Source: Arthrobacter sp. OVS8
GTDB taxonomy: Bacteria > Actinomycetota > Actinomycetes > Actinomycetales > Micrococcaceae
Assembly: GCA_028370155.1 (NCBI GenBank)
Contig: CP116670.1
Location: forward strand, 1,240,001-1,304,000
Reading direction: 5' to 3'
Length of the DNA stretch: 64,000 nucleotides
In this document: one piece after another, positions 20,278-31,092 of the stretch
Numbering within the stretch: the first letter of the stretch is position 1
How the letters are laid out: each line of letters starts with the position of its first letter
Notes under the pieces: generated by a model
The model's database searches: none
What the model was told of the DNA's origin: nothing
The model's input: only the letters and a program-made list of their open reading frames with translations
Translations under genes and position numbers: made by a program

Positions 20278-20296
20278 CTATACACTGAGTGCATAG
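20278..20296. promoter_or_regulatory. Putative PadR operator
   Basis: CTATACACT-G-AGTGCATAG, 9-bp arms with one mismatch, 8 bp upstream of the padR start. PadR proteins typically bind AT-flanked dyads of this size over their own promoter. The rest of the 204-bp gap to xerD (to 20473) shows nothing I recognise. Confidence 0.6.
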
Positions 20297-20473
20297 TGTG
20301 GCGCCAGCGTCGCATTCATTAGACCTAGCCGTGTCGTGGCGTGGATGCGATGACAAGGAAAGGGTTCGAGGTTAGGCCGCCGTACCGCGTCCTGCCGGCC
20401 GCGAGTCCGGGGCAGCGGCGCGAACACGTCCGTCAGGCCCCGGCTCAGGCTGGCGGAACCGGCGGAACGCGGC

Positions 20474-21521
20474 TCAGCCGAGCGCCCTCGGGTGCGCGGC
20501 GGCGTAGATCTCGCGCAGGGTGTCGGCGGTGACCAGGGTGTAGACCTGCGTGGTGGTCACGGAGGCGTGGCCCAGCAGTTCCTGCACAACCCGGACGTCT
20601 GCTCCGCCCTCCAGCAGGTGGGTGGCGAAGGAGTGCCGCAGGGTGTGCGGCGAGACGTCTTTGGTGATGTTGGCCTTCTCGGCAGCGGTCTTGAGGATGG
20701 TCCAGGCGCTCTGCCTGCTGATCCGTCCTCCGCGGGCGTTCAGAAACAGGGCGGGCGTACCTTTGCCCTTGGCGGCCAGCAGCGGCCGGCCACGGACGAG
20801 ATAGGCATCCAAGGCGCGCGCCCCGAACGAACCAAGCGGGACCAGCCGTTCCTTGGACCCCTTGCCGAAGAGCCGGACGATGGCCGGACCGGGCTCGTTC
20901 TCCTCGCCGGGCGCGGGCAGGGAGATATCGTCGACGTCGAGTCCCATGGCCTCGCTGATGCGGGCGCCGGTGGAATAGAGGAACTCCAGCAGCGCCCGGT
21001 CACGCAGCCCGGTGGCCGTGTCGGTTCCTGCCGCCTCCAGGATCCTGGTGACCTCATCGACGCTGATGGCCTTGGGCAGGCGTTTGCCGGGCATGGGCGG
21101 GTGGACATCACTGGCCGGGTCGGTGGGAGTGACGCCTTCGAGTGCCCAGAATTTGTGGAGTCCGCGCACGGCCACCACGGTCCGGGCAGCCGACCGGACA
21201 CCCAGGGCCGAACCGCCGTCGGACCCGTCGGACAGCGCCTGGACGAACCCGGTGACGTCGTGCCGGGTGATCTCGGCGGGGCGCTGGCGGCCGGCGTCGG
21301 CGAGGTACCTGGCGTAGCGGGCCAGGTCCCGCCGGTACGCGGAGAGGGTGTTGGCCGCAAGCCCCGCTCGACGCCCATATGCTGCAGGTAATCCGTCATG
21401 GCGCGGTCTACCGCTGTCTGCGGCCGGGCGGGCGGCTGGCCCGATCCGGCCGCCGCCGGGCCGGGGCCGCCGGGGCGGGGGCCGGGAGCTGCGCAGGTTC
21501 GGCAGTCAGCGGTTCCACCAT
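20474..21521 (-). CDS. xerD: Site-specific tyrosine recombinase XerD
   Basis: XerD, with XerC, resolves chromosome dimers at dif. The catalytic residues are all visible: Arg in [13 protein letters not shown], Lys in [12 protein letters not shown], HxxR in [11 protein letters not shown], His in [10 protein letters not shown] and Tyr in TQVYTLV. The N-terminal SAM-like core domain begins near [17 protein letters not shown] 21521 is chosen because it overlaps the stop of the upstream Nudix gene (TGATG). Breaks near 21440 and 21365 are repaired by one base each. The conserved position next to pyrG and the Nudix gene, as in M. tuberculosis, marks it as housekeeping XerD rather than a mobile-element integrase. 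Confidence 0.88.
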
Positions 21522-22181
21522 CAGCGCTGGCTGGGATGCGCGGGCCACGGAGCGTCGCCCGGGCGGAGGCCGTTGAAGTTGTTGTCCCGGGCAGCGGCTG
21601 CGGCGAGGATTCCGACGACGGCGGACGGGTTGTGCAGGCGCCCCTCCAGCACGGCCAGGACGGCCTCATCCAGGGGAATCCAGTGCAGCTCGATTTCGGC
21701 TTCCTCGTCCGTGCGGACGTGGAGTTCGTGGCCGGGCACATCGCTCAGGCCGCGGGCCAGGTAGATGCGGATGGCCTCGCTGGAGGACCCGGGGAATTGA
21801 AGAAGTCGGCCAGTACGTTCCACTGGCCGGCGATGAGGTCGGCTTCCTCGGCGAGTTCGCGGGCCGCGCCGGCCACGAAGTCCTCGCCTTCGACGTCGAG
21901 GAGCCCGGCCGGGATCTCCCACAGGTCCATGCCAACCGGATGCCGGTACTGCTTAATCAGCAGCACTTCGCCGGCGTCGTTCATCGGCAGGACCGCGACG
22001 GCGCCCGGGTGGTCGACGTAGTCGCGGACCAGCGGATCGCCGTCGTCGTGGAGCTGGAAACTGTCACTGACAACATCCCAGATCCGGCCTTCGTAGACCG
22101 TCCGGGAAGACAAAAGACGGCGCGGGCTCGGTTCATCCGAAACCTGCCGTGCAGCATGGGGGTCTCGGGGTTACCGGGCAT
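21521..22181 (-). CDS. ADP-ribose pyrophosphatase (Nudix hydrolase)
   Basis: It hydrolyses ADP-ribose to AMP and ribose 5-phosphate. The product (about 220 residues) has the ADPRase core PAGLLDVEGEDF and RELAEEADLIAG, the same spacing as in the M. tuberculosis Rv1700 enzyme, preceded by VLLIKQYRHPVGMDLWEIPAG. Breaks near 22137 (TTT for TTTT) and near 21790 are repaired by one base each. The repaired N-terminus reads MPGNPETPMLHGRFSDEPSPRR (here split for length: start at ATG 22181). It lies 28 bp after pyrG and overlaps xerD, forming one operon. Confidence 0.85.
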
Positions 22182-22208
22182 CGCGCCGTCCTTTGATTCA
22201 GTTGGGGT

Positions 22209-23978
22209 TTACTTCGACACTGCCGGGGAAGGCTTGGCAGCGGCCGCCTTGGCGACGGGCGCAGCAGGCTGGTCTGCGCCACGCTGGTGCTCCAGGGCAG
22301 CCTTGACCAGCCCGGAGAACAGCGCGTGCGGCCGGGTCGGGCGTGAGCTGAGCTCCGGGTGTGCCTGCGTGGCCACGTAGTACGGATGGACTTCGCGGGG
22401 AAGTTCGACGTACTCCACGAGCTTGCCGTCGGGCGACGTTCCGGAGAACACCAGTCCCTGGGCGGCGATCTGCTCGCGGTACTTGTTGTTGACCTCGTAG
22501 CGGTGACGGTGCCGTTCGCTGACCTTGGTGGTGCCGTAGGTCTCGGCGACCACGGAGCCTTCGTCCAGCTTGGCCTCGTAAAGTCCCAGGCGCATGGTGC
22601 CGCCCAGGTCGCCCTTGCCGTCGACAAAGTCCAGCTGCTCTTCCATGGTGGCGATCACCGGGTACTTCGAATCCGGCTCGAATTCGGACGAGGAAGCTCC
22701 CTCAAGGCCCACCACGTTGCGGGCGTACTCGATCACCATGCACTGCAGGCCCAGGCAGAGACCCAGGACAGGAAGCTTGCTCTCGCGGGCATACTTCAAC
22801 GCGCCGAGCTTGCCTTCGAGTCCGCGGATGCCGAAGCCGCCCGGAACACAGATTGCGTCCACGCCCTCCAGGGACTTGACCGCGCCCTCGTGGGTGTCGC
22901 ATTCATCCGAGGGGACCCAGCGGATCTTGACCTTGGTGTCATTGGCGAAACCGCCGGCGCGCAGTGCCTCGGTTACGGACAGGTAGGCGTCCGGCAGGTC
23001 GATGTACTTGCCGACCAGGGCGATTTCAACCTCGTGCTTGGGGTTGTGGACCGCGTCCAGGAGCTTGTCCCAACTGGTCCAGTCAACATCCTTGAACGGA
23101 AGGTCCAGGGCGCGGACGATGTAGGAATCCAGGCCCTGGGAGTGCAGGGTCTTCGGGATGTCGTAGATGCTGGGGGCATCCGGGCAGCCGATGACGGCGT
23201 CGATGTCGACGTCGCACATGCGGCCGATCTTGTCGCGCATGGCCTGCGGGACTTCGCGGTCCGAACGGATCACGATCGCCTCGGGCTGGATGCCGATGGA
23301 ACGCAGCGCGGCAACGGAGTGCTGCGTCGGCTTGGTCTTCAGTTCCTGGGACGGGCCGATGTACGGCACCAGGGAGACGTGGAGGAAGAATACGTTTCCG
23401 CGGCCGATGTCCTGGCGGACCTGGCGGGCGGATTCGAGGAATGGCTGGGACTCGATGTCGCCCACGGTGCCGCCGATTTCGGTGATGATCACGTCGGGAG
23501 CGTGCTTGCCCTCGGCGGGAAGCCGCATGCGCCGCTTGATTTCATCGGTGATGTGCGGGATGACCTGGACGGTGTCGCCGAGGTATTCGCCGCGGCGTTC
23601 CTTCGCGATCACGGTGGAGTAGACCTGGCCGGTCGTGACGTTCGCCGAGCCTTCGAGGTTCTCATCGAGGAAGCGCTCGTAGTGGCCGATGTCGAGGTCC
23701 GTCTCGGCGCCGTCGTCAGTCACGAAGACTTCGCCGTGCTGGAAGGGGTTCATCGTGCCCGGATCCACATTCAGATAGGGATCGAGCTTTTGCATTGTTA
23801 CAGACAAGCCGCGTGCCCGCAGGAGGTGACCGAGGCTCGAAGCCGTCAGTCCCTTACCGAGCGAGGACGCCACACCACCGGTGACGAAGATGTGTTTGGT
23901 CGTCTTGGACGAGCCCGGGAACCGGGAATTTACACGGGAATTTGATCGCTGCACCACGGGGTTCGAGCCTATCATCAT
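22209..23978 (-). CDS. pyrG: CTP synthase
   Basis: It converts UTP to CTP using ATP and glutamine, the last step of pyrimidine ribonucleotide synthesis. The product has about 589 residues: the N-terminal synthetase domain with [19 protein letters not shown] and [11 protein letters not shown], then the class I glutaminase domain with the nucleophile cysteine in [10 protein letters not shown] and the His-Glu end [19 protein letters not shown] 23978 is chosen because GGAAGG lies 7 nt upstream; the frame stays open to 24026. The C-terminal tail is Ala/Pro-rich. The frame is intact. Confidence 0.95.
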   Translation of the reverse strand: MMIGSNPVVQRSNSRVNSRFPGSSKTTKHIFVTGGVASSLGKGLTASSLGHLLRARGLSVTMQKLDPYLNVDPGTMNPFQHGEVFVTDDGAETDLDIGHYERFLDENLEGSANVTTGQVYSTVIAKERRGEYLGDTVQVIPHITDEIKRRMRLPAEGKHAPDVIITEIGGTVGDIESQPFLESARQVRQDIGRGNVFFLHVSLVPYIGPSQELKTKPTQHSVAALRSIGIQPEAIVIRSDREVPQAMRDKIGRMCDVDIDAVIGCPDAPSIYDIPKTLHSQGLDSYIVRALDLPFKDVDWTSWDKLLDAVHNPKHEVEIALVGKYIDLPDAYLSVTEALRAGGFANDTKVKIRWVPSDECDTHEGAVKSLEGVDAICVPGGFGIRGLEGKLGALKYARESKLPVLGLCLGLQCMVIEYARNVVGLEGASSSEFEPDSKYPVIATMEEQLDFVDGKGDLGGTMRLGLYEAKLDEGSVVAETYGTTKVSERHRHRYEVNNKYREQIAAQGLVFSGTSPDGKLVEYVELPREVHPYYVATQAHPELSSRPTRPHALFSGLVKAALEHQRGADQPAAPVAKAAAAKPSPAVSK

Positions 23979-24055
23979 TTCAGCCTTCCAAGGGTCTGTT
24001 TGTGGCAAACCGGCTGTGATTGTCATCCAGCTCCGGCCCGCCGCGCATGGGGTGC

Positions 24056-25794
24056 TCAGGCCTGCTGCGGCAGGAGCTTGGCGTCGTCCAGCAACTCCTG
24101 GGCGTGGGCCTGGGCGGATTCGGAATCCTCCTGGCCGGCGAGCATGCGGGCCAGTTCCCGGACGCGCTCCCCTTCGTCGAGGAGCTGGACGTCGCTGGAG
24201 GTGAAACCGGTGGCCGTGGCCCCGTCATCGCCACGCACCGAGGTCTTCGTGACCCGGATGTGCTGGTCGGCGAAGGCTGCCACCTGCGGCAGGTGGGTGA
24301 CCACCAGCACCTGGACGTGCCGGGCGAGCATGGCCAGGCGGCGGCCGATCTCGACGGCGGCGCGGCCGCCCACGCCGGCGTCGACCTCGTCGAAGACGAA
24401 GGTGGGGACCGGATCGACGGCGGCCAGCACCACTTCGATGGCGAGCATCACGCGGGACAGTTCACCGCCGGAGGCGCCCTTGCCCAGCGGCCGGGCCGGG
24501 GCGCCGGAGTGCGGCTGGAGCAGGAAGGCAATTTCGTCCGCGCCGTACGGCCCCGGCTGCCCGCCGGATTCGACGTTGATCACCAGGGTGGCGTCCGCCA
24601 TCGCCAGGGCCTTGAGTTCGGCGCTGACGCGGGCGGACAGGTCCTTGGCGGCCTTCTTCCGAATTTTGCTGATGGCGGCGGCCTGCTTGACCAAGTCCGC
24701 TTCGGCGCGCGTCACTTCGGCGTCCAGCGCCTCGATCCGGGTGGAGTCGTCCTGCAGCTCCAGGAACCGTTTCCGGGCCTCCTCGGCCCACACCAGCACC
24801 TCGTCGATGCTCGGAGCGTACTTGCGGACCAGCTTCGCCAGGGCAGCGCGGCGGTCCTCGATCTCGGCGAGCCGTTCCGGGCCCTCGGTGTCGAGGGCGG
24901 CCTGGTAGCTGGCAAGTTCGGTGGCGATGTCGTTGAGCAGGAAACCCACCTCTGCCAGCCGGGCGGCCGCGGAGCCGAGCTCCTCGTCATGTTCGGCAAC
25001 GTGCTCCAGCGTGCGCTTGGCGGCGTCGACGAGGGCCGTGGCGTCGTTGCCGTCGCCAAAGTCCTCGGCGATGAGCGCCTGGTGTGCCGTGGTGGCCGCG
25101 ATCCGGAGTTCCTCGACGTTCGCGAGCTTGACGGCCTCCGCTTTGAGCGATTCGTCCTCGCCGGGCTGCGGGTCGACGGCGTCGATTTCGGCCAGGGCAA
25201 CCTCGAGGGATTCGGCTTCGCGGAGCCGCTCCCGGGCGGCGCTGCGAAGCTCATCGAGCTCGGCCTGGCTGGACTTCCAGTGGGCGTGGAGCTCCTGGTA
25301 GCTGCCCAGTGTGGCGGCGAGGCTCTCCCCGCGAATTTGTCGAGGGCCCCGCGCTGCGCGACCGGGCTCTTGAGCCGGATCTGTTCGGACTGGCCGTGGA
25401 CCACCACGAGGGTTTCGCCGATCTCCCCGAGCACGCCCACGGGTGCGGCGCGTCCGCCGAGGTAGGCCCGGCTTCGCCCGTCCGCACCCACGCTGCGGGC
25501 GAGCAGCAGTTCGGCGCCGCCGTCGAACTCCTCGACCTCGGCCCCCGCCTCACGGGCGCGGGCCACGGCAGCGTGCCCGGCGTCGAGCTTCACGGTAGCC
25601 TCCGCGGAGGCGCTTTTCGCGCCGCTGCGGACGGCGCCGGCGTCGGACCGTGCGCCGAGCAGCAGCCCGACGGCGGTCACCACCATGGTCTTGCCGGCCC
25701 CTGTTTCACCGGTCACGACGCTCAGGCCGGGGCCGAGGGGCAGCGTGGCGTCGGTAATGACGCCCAGGTCGCGGATTCTCAGTTCTTCAAGCAT
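24056..25794 (-). CDS. recN: DNA repair protein RecN
   Basis: An SMC-like ATPase that acts early in double-strand break repair. The N-terminal half has [13 protein letters not shown] and Walker [15 protein letters not shown]; the centre is a long coiled coil; the C-terminal half has the signature [13 protein letters not shown] and Walker [15 protein letters not shown], ending [15 protein letters not shown]. One break near 25335 is repaired by one base (about 580 residues). It follows nadK with a 3-bp gap and precedes pyrG, the conserved actinobacterial order. Confidence 0.92.
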
Positions 25795-25797
25795 GGA

Positions 25798-26850
25798 TCA
25801 CTTCGCAGTCGATGGATCGGTGGTCTCGCCCGGCCCGGCGTACGGCGGCCCAGAGGGTGGCCCTGCCTGCGGCGGCGTGGGAAGCGGGGGCATCGGGCGG
25901 GGTGTGCGGATGACCGGCACCGGCCCCGTGTGGATGGTGGCGGCCTGCGGCATGGGTCCCCGCCAGCCCTGGATGGGGAGTTCGAACTTGCGGACCAGAC
26001 GGCCGGAGAAAGGTGTCTGGTGCGTGCGGGCCAGCCGCACGGGCGTGGCGGAGCGGGTCACTTCCACGCGGGCTCCTGGCGGAAGGTCCACCGAGCGCCG
26101 GCCGTCGCACCACAGCACGCCCTGCGCGTTGGTCCGGTTCAGGATTTCAACCGCCAGCCGGGACCGGGGCGAGACCACCAGCGGTTTGGCGAAGAGCGCG
26201 TGCGCGCTGATGGGCACGATCAGGAGTGCCTCCACCTCGGGCCACACCACCGGGCCCCCGGCCGAAAAGGCGTAGGCGGTGGAGCCGGTGGGGGTGGCCA
26301 GGACAACGCCGTCGCAGCCGAAGGAAGTGAGGGGGCGTTCGTCGACCTCGGTGACCACCTCGAGCATCCGTTCCCGGTTACCTTTTTCGATCGCGGCCTC
26401 GTTGAGGGCCCAGGTGTGCCAGATTTTCTGTCCGCGGACCCAGACCTGGACGTCGATGGTCATCCGCTCTTCCACGGTGTATTCGCGGCTCGCGATCCAT
26501 TCGACGGTCTGGGCCAGGTCCGCCCGCTCGCTCTCGGCCAGGAAGCCCACGTGGCCGAGGTTGACGCCGAGGAGCGGCACGTCGACTTCGCGCACCAGCT
26601 CCGCCGCGCGGAGGATGGTGCCGTCGCCGCCGAGCACCATAACGAGTTCGACGTCGGGCAGCATCACGTGGTCGTGGAGAATCTCGACGGGCTGGTCGAG
26701 GCGTCCGAAGAAACGGACCATGTCGCCGAGCTCCGTTTTCAGCATTACTGGAACGATGCCGGCGTCGTGGAGCCTGGCGCATGCTTCCCAGGCAGCCTTG
26801 AGGGACTCCTCACGGCCTGTGTGGGCAAGGATGAGGACGCGCCTGCTCAT
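25798..26850 (-). CDS. nadK: NAD kinase
   Basis: It phosphorylates NAD to NADP. The 350-residue product shows the GGDGT motif (VLGGDGTILRAAE), the second conserved loop NLGHVGFLAE, and the glycine-rich TPTGSTAYAFSAGGPV. Start ATG 26850 (MSRRVLILAHTGRE) fits actinobacterial NadK. After residue 300 or so, there is a Pro/Gly-rich tail of about 50 residues (PMPPLPTPPQAGPPSGPPY), not part of the enzyme core and probably disordered. It lies between tlyA and recN in the conserved operon. The frame is intact. Confidence 0.93.
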   Translation of the reverse strand: MSRRVLILAHTGREESLKAAWEACARLHDAGIVPVMLKTELGDMVRFFGRLDQPVEILHDHVMLPDVELVMVLGGDGTILRAAELVREVDVPLLGVNLGHVGFLAESERADLAQTVEWIASREYTVEERMTIDVQVWVRGQKIWHTWALNEAAIEKGNRERMLEVVTEVDERPLTSFGCDGVVLATPTGSTAYAFSAGGPVVWPEVEALLIVPISAHALFAKPLVVSPRSRLAVEILNRTNAQGVLWCDGRRSVDLPPGARVEVTRSATPVRLARTHQTPFSGRLVRKFELPIQGWRGPMPQAATIHTGPVPVIRTPRPMPPLPTPPQAGPPSGPPYAGPGETTDPSTAK

Positions 26851-26872
26851 CGGGTTCCGCCTTCTGGTGCTA

Positions 26873-27682
26873 CTAGTACTTGGGCCAGATTGATCCGAGT
26901 AACGCAGCAACGGCTGCGTCCCGCTCTTCGATCTTAGGCAGGTCTGTTGCGATCCCGCGGCTTATCCACAGGAAGTACTCGACGTTTCCGTCCTGGCCGG
27001 GCAGCGGGCTGCTGGCGAGGCCTTTCAGTTCCAGTCCGGTATCCATGGCTTTCGCCGCGACTTTGCCCACGGCGAGGCGGCGCTCCCACTCCGAGGTGAC
27101 GACGCCGGTGCGGCCCAGCCGGTCCTTGCCGATCTCGAACTGCGGCTTGACCATCAGGACCAGGTCCCCGCCCGGATCGGTGCAGGCCGCGAGGGGCGCC
27201 AGCACGAGGGTCAGCGAGATGAAGGACAGGTCCGCGACGGTCAACGCCGCCGGTCCGCCGATCTCATCCGGCGTCATGTAGCGGACGTTGAGGCCTTCGT
27301 GGACGGACACCCGGGGTCGTTCCGGATCGCGGGGACCAGCTGGTCATGCCCGACGTCGACGGCCACCACGTGGTCCGCGCCGCGCCGCAGCAGCACGTCG
27401 GTGAACCCGCCGGTGGAGGCACCGGCGTCGAGGCACCGCTTGCCGCCACCGTGACGGCGGGAAAGGCGTCCAGGGCGCCGGCGAGCTTGTGCCCGGCACG
27501 GCTGACGTAGTTGTCCTCGACCGAGGCGGCTACATCGAGGTTCGTGTCGTCCCCGACCTGGAGGAAGCCTTGGCCAGCACTTCCCCGTCGGTGCTGACTT
27601 TGCCTTCGGCGATGAGGCGTGCGGCATGGGTGCGGGACCTCGCCAGCCCGCGGCTGACGAGGGCCTGGTCAAGCCTGCTCAT
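26873..27682 (-). CDS. tlyA: TlyA-family rRNA 2'-O-methyltransferase
   Basis: TlyA proteins methylate 16S and 23S rRNA (a target linked to capreomycin sensitivity). The N-terminal S4 RNA-binding domain starts [17 protein letters not shown] once breaks are repaired; the FtsJ-like domain carries the SAM motif [31 protein letters not shown], and [18 protein letters not shown], with [12 protein letters not shown] later. Three single-base breaks lie between 27310 and 27660; the C-terminal 145 residues are intact. ATG 27682 is followed in the usual order by nadK and recN. Confidence 0.87.
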
Positions 27683-27954
27683 TCGTGGCATCCCCGTTGA
27701 GGTGGTGTTGACGGACTCGTTCAGGGCCGCCAGCAGGTCGTCGTGCAGGCCGGCGTAGACCTCCCGTGCCGGGCCACCGGCAGTTCGGACAGTTGGCCGA
27801 GGCGGTCCAGCAGGACATCGACGTCGGGGTCCGCGGACTCCGCGTTCCCTGCTGCGTCGCCCGCTTCCGCCGGATTCACTGGAGACGCCGGCCAGGTGAC
27901 CCGGGCGTCTCCCCTGGTGGGATCCGGCTCAGTGGGGTGGTTCAGCTCGGTCAT
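27669..27954 (-). CDS. Small conserved-position protein upstream of tlyA
   Basis: A short acidic protein (about 90 residues) starting [19 protein letters not shown], with a C-terminal helix-like region ([17 protein letters not shown] then [17 protein letters not shown]). As given, the frame stops at 27721; adding one base near 27765 continues it. A second base in the GGGG near 27690 would end it at TGA 27669-27671, overlapping tlyA. M. tuberculosis has a small gene in the same place (Rv1693, from memory of that gene order). No function is known to me. Confidence 0.5.
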
Positions 27955-27998
27955 GGTCACCAGTCTAGTGATCCCGCCCGTCTTGTGATCCAGCCAGC

Positions 27999-28987
27999 CT
28001 AGTGATCCAGCCATTCCAGGACCGGCGCCGAGGCCGTGGCGGTCTCGGGGTTGGCCGTCCACCAGGCCGAACACGCGGCCCGCCAGGCGTCGAGGTCGCC
28101 CGGATCGCCGCTGATCCGGACCGTCTGCCCGTCCACGACGGCGGAGGCCGCGCCGCAGCGGTGCTGCCCGGCGTTGGACTTCATCACCGGGTAGGGGCGG
28201 TAAAGGTCCGTGAGGTCGTTGATGAGATAGTCGGGCCGCTCCAGCGTGCGGGCGGCAAGGATCGACTCCCGCGTGTCAACGCCGGTCAGCACGGCGACCG
28301 TGGCAAACCCGGCGTTGTTCCCGCCCAGGATGTCGGTGTCCAGGCGGTCGCCGACGACGAGCGGCCGGTCCGCAGCCAGCCGTTTGGCGGCAGCATGGAA
28401 CAAAGGCGCCTCCGGCTTCCCGGCGACGAGGGGCCGCTGCCCGGTGGCGGCGGCCACGGCGGCAACAAGCGTTCCGTTGCCGGGCGCGATGCCCCGGGCC
28501 TGGGGAATGGACATGTCCGTGTTCGTGGCCACCCACAGGGCCCCGCCGGCAATGACATACGCGGCTTCCGCCAGGTCTTTCCAGCCGAGGTCCGGATGGA
28601 ACCCCTGCACGACGGCGACCGGCTCCTCGGATTCACTGCGGACCGGCACCAGCCCGGCAAGTTCGATTTCCTGGGCCAGCGAAGCCCCGCCGGTGATCAG
28701 CACGCGGGCACCCGCCGGCAGCAGCGATGCCAGCAGCTCGCCCGCAGCCTGCGAGGAGCTGACCACCTGGTGGTCCTCCGCCGGCGCCCCAGCTCCCGCA
28801 GGTGCTGGGCCACCTGCGCGGGCGTCCTGGACGCGTTGTTCGTGACGTAGCCAAGGCCGACGCCGATCCCGGCCAGGCGGCGCAGGGATTCCACGGCGCC
28901 CGGGATGGCGTGCGGCCCTGCGTAGACCACACCGTCCAGGTCAGCGAGTAGGGCGTCGAACGTCGAGATCAGTTCCGGTGCGGCCAT
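27999..28987 (-). CDS. HAD-superfamily IIA phosphatase
   Basis: A NagD-like phosphatase of about 330 residues. The nucleophile motif is DALLADLDGVVYAGP; motif II is GYVTNNASRTPAQVA; the cap and motif III include AGKPEAPLFHAAAKRL; motif IV is LVVGDRLDTDILGGNNAG. One break near 28790 is repaired by one base. It lies 7 bp past the TPR protein gene and upstream of the small ORF and tlyA, as in M. tuberculosis. The substrate is unknown; relatives act on small sugar phosphates or phosphoglycolate/glycerol phosphate. Confidence 0.85.
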
Positions 28988-28993
28988 TCCCGA

Positions 28994-30935
28994 TCAGCCC
29001 TCGAAGCGTTCCGGCGCGCGGGAATCGGCGTCGCGCGAGTCGGCGTCGGCGTCGTCACGTCCGGCGTCGGAGTCGTCGCCAGTCAGCACCTCGGAGCGGT
29101 CCAAGGCGTCCTTTTCGACGGAGTCGTCATCGGACTCTGCGTCGTCAGATTCCCAGAAGTCGGATTCGGCGTCGTCGGATCCTTCGTCATGGGCACTCGC
29201 TGCCCCTTCAGCAGTTTCCGGAAGACCGGCAACAGCCTCGGCGCTGGCAGCCCGCGGCGCCTGCTCCCCGGCCGCAGCGGACCGCTGGGCGCTCTGCTCG
29301 GCGAGGAGGCGGCGCTGCTGCTCTTCTTCGCGGGCTTCCTCTTCCTCGTCCCAGCCGAGGTCGATGATGTCCGGGTCCTCCGTGATGTCGAGGCCGAGGG
29401 CGTTCTCGGCAACCACAGCCTGACGCTGCCACTTCTCGGATTCTGCCGTGCGGCCTACGGCGGCCAGAGCCTCGGCGTAGGCGCGGAACAGGCGCGGGCT
29501 GTAGGAGAACGCCCGGTTGATATCCAGCTGGACGATTTCCAGTTCGGAGACGGCAGCGTCGAGCTGACCCAGGTCGGTACGGGCGCCGGCGGCCACGATG
29601 GCCAGTTCCGCCTTGCCCGGGGCATCGAGGTCCTTGGCTTCCTCGGAGCGTGCCATCTCCAGGGCGCGGTCGGGCCGGCCGAGTCCGCGTTCGCAGTCGG
29701 CCATCACGGGCAGGTGCATGTTGGAGCCGCTGATCCGCCGGTAGGTGCGGAACTCGCGGAGGGCTTCGCCATAGTGGCCGGCGGCGTAGGCCGTGAGACC
29801 CACGGCTTCGCGGACGGCGGCGAGGCGGCCCCGCGGCGGCTGGCTGCGAGGGCGTGCTGGAAAGCGAGCTCCGGCTCGTCGTCGATCAGGCGCCCGGCCA
29901 TCACGAGGTGGCGGGCAACCCACTCGGCGCTGTTGTCCTCGAGGGTCTTGATCTGGTGCTGTGTGGCGCGGTCCAGTTCCTTGCCCGTAACGTCGTCGTC
30001 GATCTGCGGCGAACGCTCGCGGTCGGGGCGGTTGGCGCTGCGCAGGTCCCGGGCATTGGGGACGCGGACCGGGCGGTCTTCTGCCTTGTCGCGGCCAAAC
30101 TGGCGCGGGCCCGAGTCGCCGCGGTCAAAGCTGCGGGCCGGACGGTCATCACGGCTGCCGAACGGCTTCCGGTTGTCTCCGCCGCTGTACGGCTTGCGGT
30201 CACGGTCGCCGCCGAAGGTGCGGTGCTCTCCCCGCCTTCGCGCGGACCACGGTCACCATACGGCTTACGATCCCCACCACCGCTGTAGGGCTTACGGTCG
30301 CTGGTACCACCGGCACCAAAACTGCGACGCTCCCCGCCACCTTCACGCGGACCACGATCACCATACGGCTTACGATCCCCACCACCGCTGTAGGGCTTAC
30401 GGTCGCTGGTACCACCGGCACCAAAACTGCGACGCTCCCCGCCACCTTCACGCGGACCACGATCACCATACGGCTTACGATCCCCACCACCGCTGTAGGG
30501 CTTACGGTCGCTGGTACCACCGGCACCAAAACTGCGACGCTCCCCGCCACCTTCACGCGGACCACGATCACCATACGGCTTACGATCGCCACCGCCGCTG
30601 TACGGCTTACGGTCGCTGGTACCACCGGCACCAAAGCTGCGGCGCTCCCCGCCACCTTCACGCGGACCACGATCACCATACGGCTTACGATCCCCGCCAC
30701 CGCTGTACGGCTTACGGTCACCTTCACGCGCCGGGCGGTCGCCATACGGCTTGCGATCCCGATCATTGGAGGAAGGACGGGATCCCTCGGATCCGCGGTC
30801 ATCACGGGCACGGTATCCACGGGGATCGCCACCGGAGTTGTTGGTGCCGCGGAATCCGCCGCCACCCGAATTGCGGCCGCCGCCATAGTTGCCGCGATCG
30901 TTTCCGCCGCGATGTCCGTCGTTGTGCTCAGCCAT
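28994..30935 (-). CDS. TPR protein with long Arg/Gly-rich repeat N-terminus
   Basis: About 647 residues after repair. Residues 1 to about 330 are low-complexity and basic, rich in D, R, K, P, Y, G, and include four copies of a 35-residue unit (DRKPYSGGGDRKPYG then DRGPREGGGERRSFGAGGTS). Residues about 330-520 form helical TPR-like repeats (AEWVARHLVMAGRLIDDE, YGEALREFRTYRRIS). The last 120 are highly acidic (DDAESDFWESDDAESDDDS). GGAGG lies upstream of ATG 30935. Breaks are near 30235 and 29835. The TPR part corresponds in position to Rv1691. RG-rich disordered arms often bind RNA; a role in RNA or ribosome metabolism is inference, helped only by the adjoining rRNA operon. Confidence 0.75.
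30282..30736 (-). repeat. 105-bp tandem repeats inside the TPR protein gene
   Basis: Four nearly identical 105-bp units start at 30282, 30387, 30492 and 30597, with a partial fifth from 30702. The unit keeps the reading frame (35 codons). Copies differ at only a few positions, mainly in the fourth. Near-identity at DNA level suggests recent expansion or homogenisation, so the copy number probably varies between strains and could be misassembled here. Confidence 0.93.
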
Positions 30936-31059
30936 GCTGGATTCCTCCTGTTATGAGCTGACCACTGGCGCAATCGCAGCCGCTCTGTTCCGTGTTTCGT
31001 TCCTACGCAACCCGAAATCAAGCGCTTCGAAGTCCGTACATCTCATCCAATTCTAGGCG

Positions 31060-31092
31060 AGACCCCTGTGCGCGACGAACGCCAGGGGTCTT
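31060..31092. terminator. Hairpin in the gap between the TPR gene and the 5S gene
   Basis: GAGACCCCTG and CAGGGGTCTT flank a loop of about 13 nt; on the plus strand TCTTTCT follows. No plus-strand gene precedes it. On the minus strand it would lie in the leader of the TPR gene, 125 bp before its start, where it might act as an attenuator or block read-through from the rRNA operon. Confidence 0.45.

Noticed and set aside
20474..21521. The tyrosine recombinase as the integrase of the accessory stretch
   Set aside because: It is in its conserved housekeeping place after pyrG and the Nudix gene, and no attachment-site repeats were seen at 2-20 kb.
30282..30736. The regular 105-bp repeats as a CRISPR array
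   Set aside because: Units are contiguous with no unique spacers, are far longer than CRISPR repeats, and are in frame within a protein gene; no cas genes are present.
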